From Streptomyces vilmorinianum (GTDB taxonomy: Bacteria > Actinomycetota > Actinomycetes > Streptomycetales > Streptomycetaceae): DNA of 64,000 nucleotides. The stretch is from contig NZ_CP040244.1 in assembly GCF_005517195.1 (NCBI RefSeq), forward strand, positions 2,684,001-2,748,000, written 5' to 3'. A program made the position numbers and the translations under genes. Of the stretch, positions 63,438 through 64,000 are shown piece after piece. A model generated the notes under the pieces. The model ran no database searches, was not told the DNA's origin, and worked only from the letters and a program-made list of their open reading frames with translations. Positions within the stretch are counted from its first letter, which is position 1; every line of letters begins with the position of its first letter.

Positions 63438-64000
63438 GTGCGTTTCCTCAATGACGTCAAGCCGCCGTACGACCTGACGTACGACGATGTGTTCATGGTG
63501 CCGAGCCGCTCGGCCGTCGGCTCCCGCCAGGCCGTGGACCTCGCCTCGCCGGACGGTACCGGCACGACGATCCCTCTGGTCGTCGCCAACATGACCGCGA
63601 TCGCCGGCCGCCGCATGGCCGAGACCGTCGCCCGCCGCGGTGGCCTCGTCGTCATCCCCCAGGACATTCCGATCGAGGTCGTCACCGACGTCATCTCGTG
63701 GGTGAAGAGCCGCCACCACGTCCTGGACACCCCCATCGTCCTGGAACCCCACCAGACCGTCGCCGACGCGCTCTCGCTGCTCCCCAAGCGGGCGCACGAC
63801 GCCGGTGTCGTCGTCGACGAGGACCGCCGTCCGGTGGGTGTCGTCACCGACGCGGACCTGAACGGCGTGGACCGCTTCACCCAGCTGTCCGAGGTCATGT
63901 CGAAGGACCTGCTGCTCCTCGACGCCGACATCGAGCCGCGTGACGCGTTCAACACGCTCGACCACGCCAACCGCCGCTACGCCCCGGCCGTCGACAAGGA
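63438..64000 (+). CDS. guaB1: GuaB1, IMPDH-family protein (5' part; 3' end outside window)
   Basis: The gene is cut by the window edge; 187 residues are visible. They begin VRFLNDVKPPYDLTYDDVFM with PSRSAVGSRQAVDL, then two CBS domains (EVVTDVISWVKSRHHV onward, VGVVTDADLNGVD). From memory, S. coelicolor SCO1461 and mycobacterial GuaB1 are this paralogue, and the mycobacterial one acts as a GMP reductase. The catalytic Cys loop lies beyond the end and cannot be checked. A small hairpin (63393-63412) precedes the GTG. Confidence 0.9.
   Translation, partial: MRFLNDVKPPYDLTYDDVFMVPSRSAVGSRQAVDLASPDGTGTTIPLVVANMTAIAGRRMAETVARRGGLVVIPQDIPIEVVTDVISWVKSRHHVLDTPIVLEPHQTVADALSLLPKRAHDAGVVVDEDRRPVGVVTDADLNGVDRFTQLSEVMSKDLLLLDADIEPRDAFNTLDHANRRYAPAVDK

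Overview
This window is a high-GC actinobacterial chromosome segment, almost certainly from Streptomyces. Codons strongly prefer G or C in the third position, many genes start with GTG or TTG, BldD and sIHF are present, and the gene order matches, from memory, the S. coelicolor block SCO1524 to SCO1461 read in reverse. No database search was run. It is mostly core housekeeping DNA. I see no insertion sequence, prophage, CRISPR array, rRNA or tRNA gene.

Layout. 1-2.9 kb: end of a LemA-like gene, then pdxS-pdxT (pyridoxal phosphate synthesis) and a YebC-family gene. 3.1-3.4 kb: a small secreted protein on the minus strand. 3.6-6.2 kb: ruvC-ruvA-ruvB (Holliday junction processing), with a long inverted repeat between ruvA and ruvB. 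6.3-13.1 kb: yajC-secD-secF (protein export), apt and the bifunctional (p)ppGpp enzyme relA. 13.2-15.4 kb: a DUF349 protein and a membrane-anchored cyclophilin on the minus strand. 15.5-17.5 kb: a metallo-beta-lactamase-fold hydrolase and hisS. 17.6-20.6 kb: a minus-strand ECF41 sigma factor and type II NADH dehydrogenase-like oxidoreductase, divergent from a VKOR-family gene. 20.6-23.5 kb: rarA, a DUF2470 (HugZ-like) gene and rpsD, with an iron box in front of the DUF2470 frame. 23.6-26.7 kb: a large ATPase without an evident DNA-binding domain and two small membrane proteins. 26.7-31.7 kb: alaS, ruvX, mltG.

31.7-36.1 kb is the shikimate cluster aroE, aroC-aroK-aroB-aroQ, followed by a proline-rich P-loop protein and an M24 peptidase homologue with altered metal ligands. 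38.2-39.2 kb: efp-nusB. 39.4-39.9 kb: bldD, the c-di-GMP-binding developmental regulator, with two BldD-type boxes upstream. 40.1-50.1 kb is the complete pyrimidine operon pyrR-pyrB-pyrC-(membrane protein)-carA-carB-pyrD-pyrF, preceded by a hairpin with the PyrR CNGNGA loop that can hide the pyrR ribosome-binding site. 50.3-56.8 kb: sIHF, gmk, rpoZ, coaBC, metK and a PriA homologue without Walker motifs. 57-61.3 kb: an HTH protein, fmt, a small ORF, rsmB and rpe. 61.4-64 kb: a SorC-type regulator, a barnase-family RNase lipoprotein overlapping its barstar inhibitor gene, and the start of guaB1, cut by the window edge.

The most interesting items are accessory or regulatory: the ECF41 module with a matching promoter, the iron box, the RNase/barstar overlap, the PyrR leader, the pseudo-peptidase, the ATPase-dead PriA, and an unexplained operator-like array in front of the small secreted protein. 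Terminator-like hairpins follow most transcription units. Many lack a U-tract, as is common in Streptomyces. No gene-free stretch exceeds 300 bases; the longest are 56770-57062, 32570-32829 and 2895-3107.
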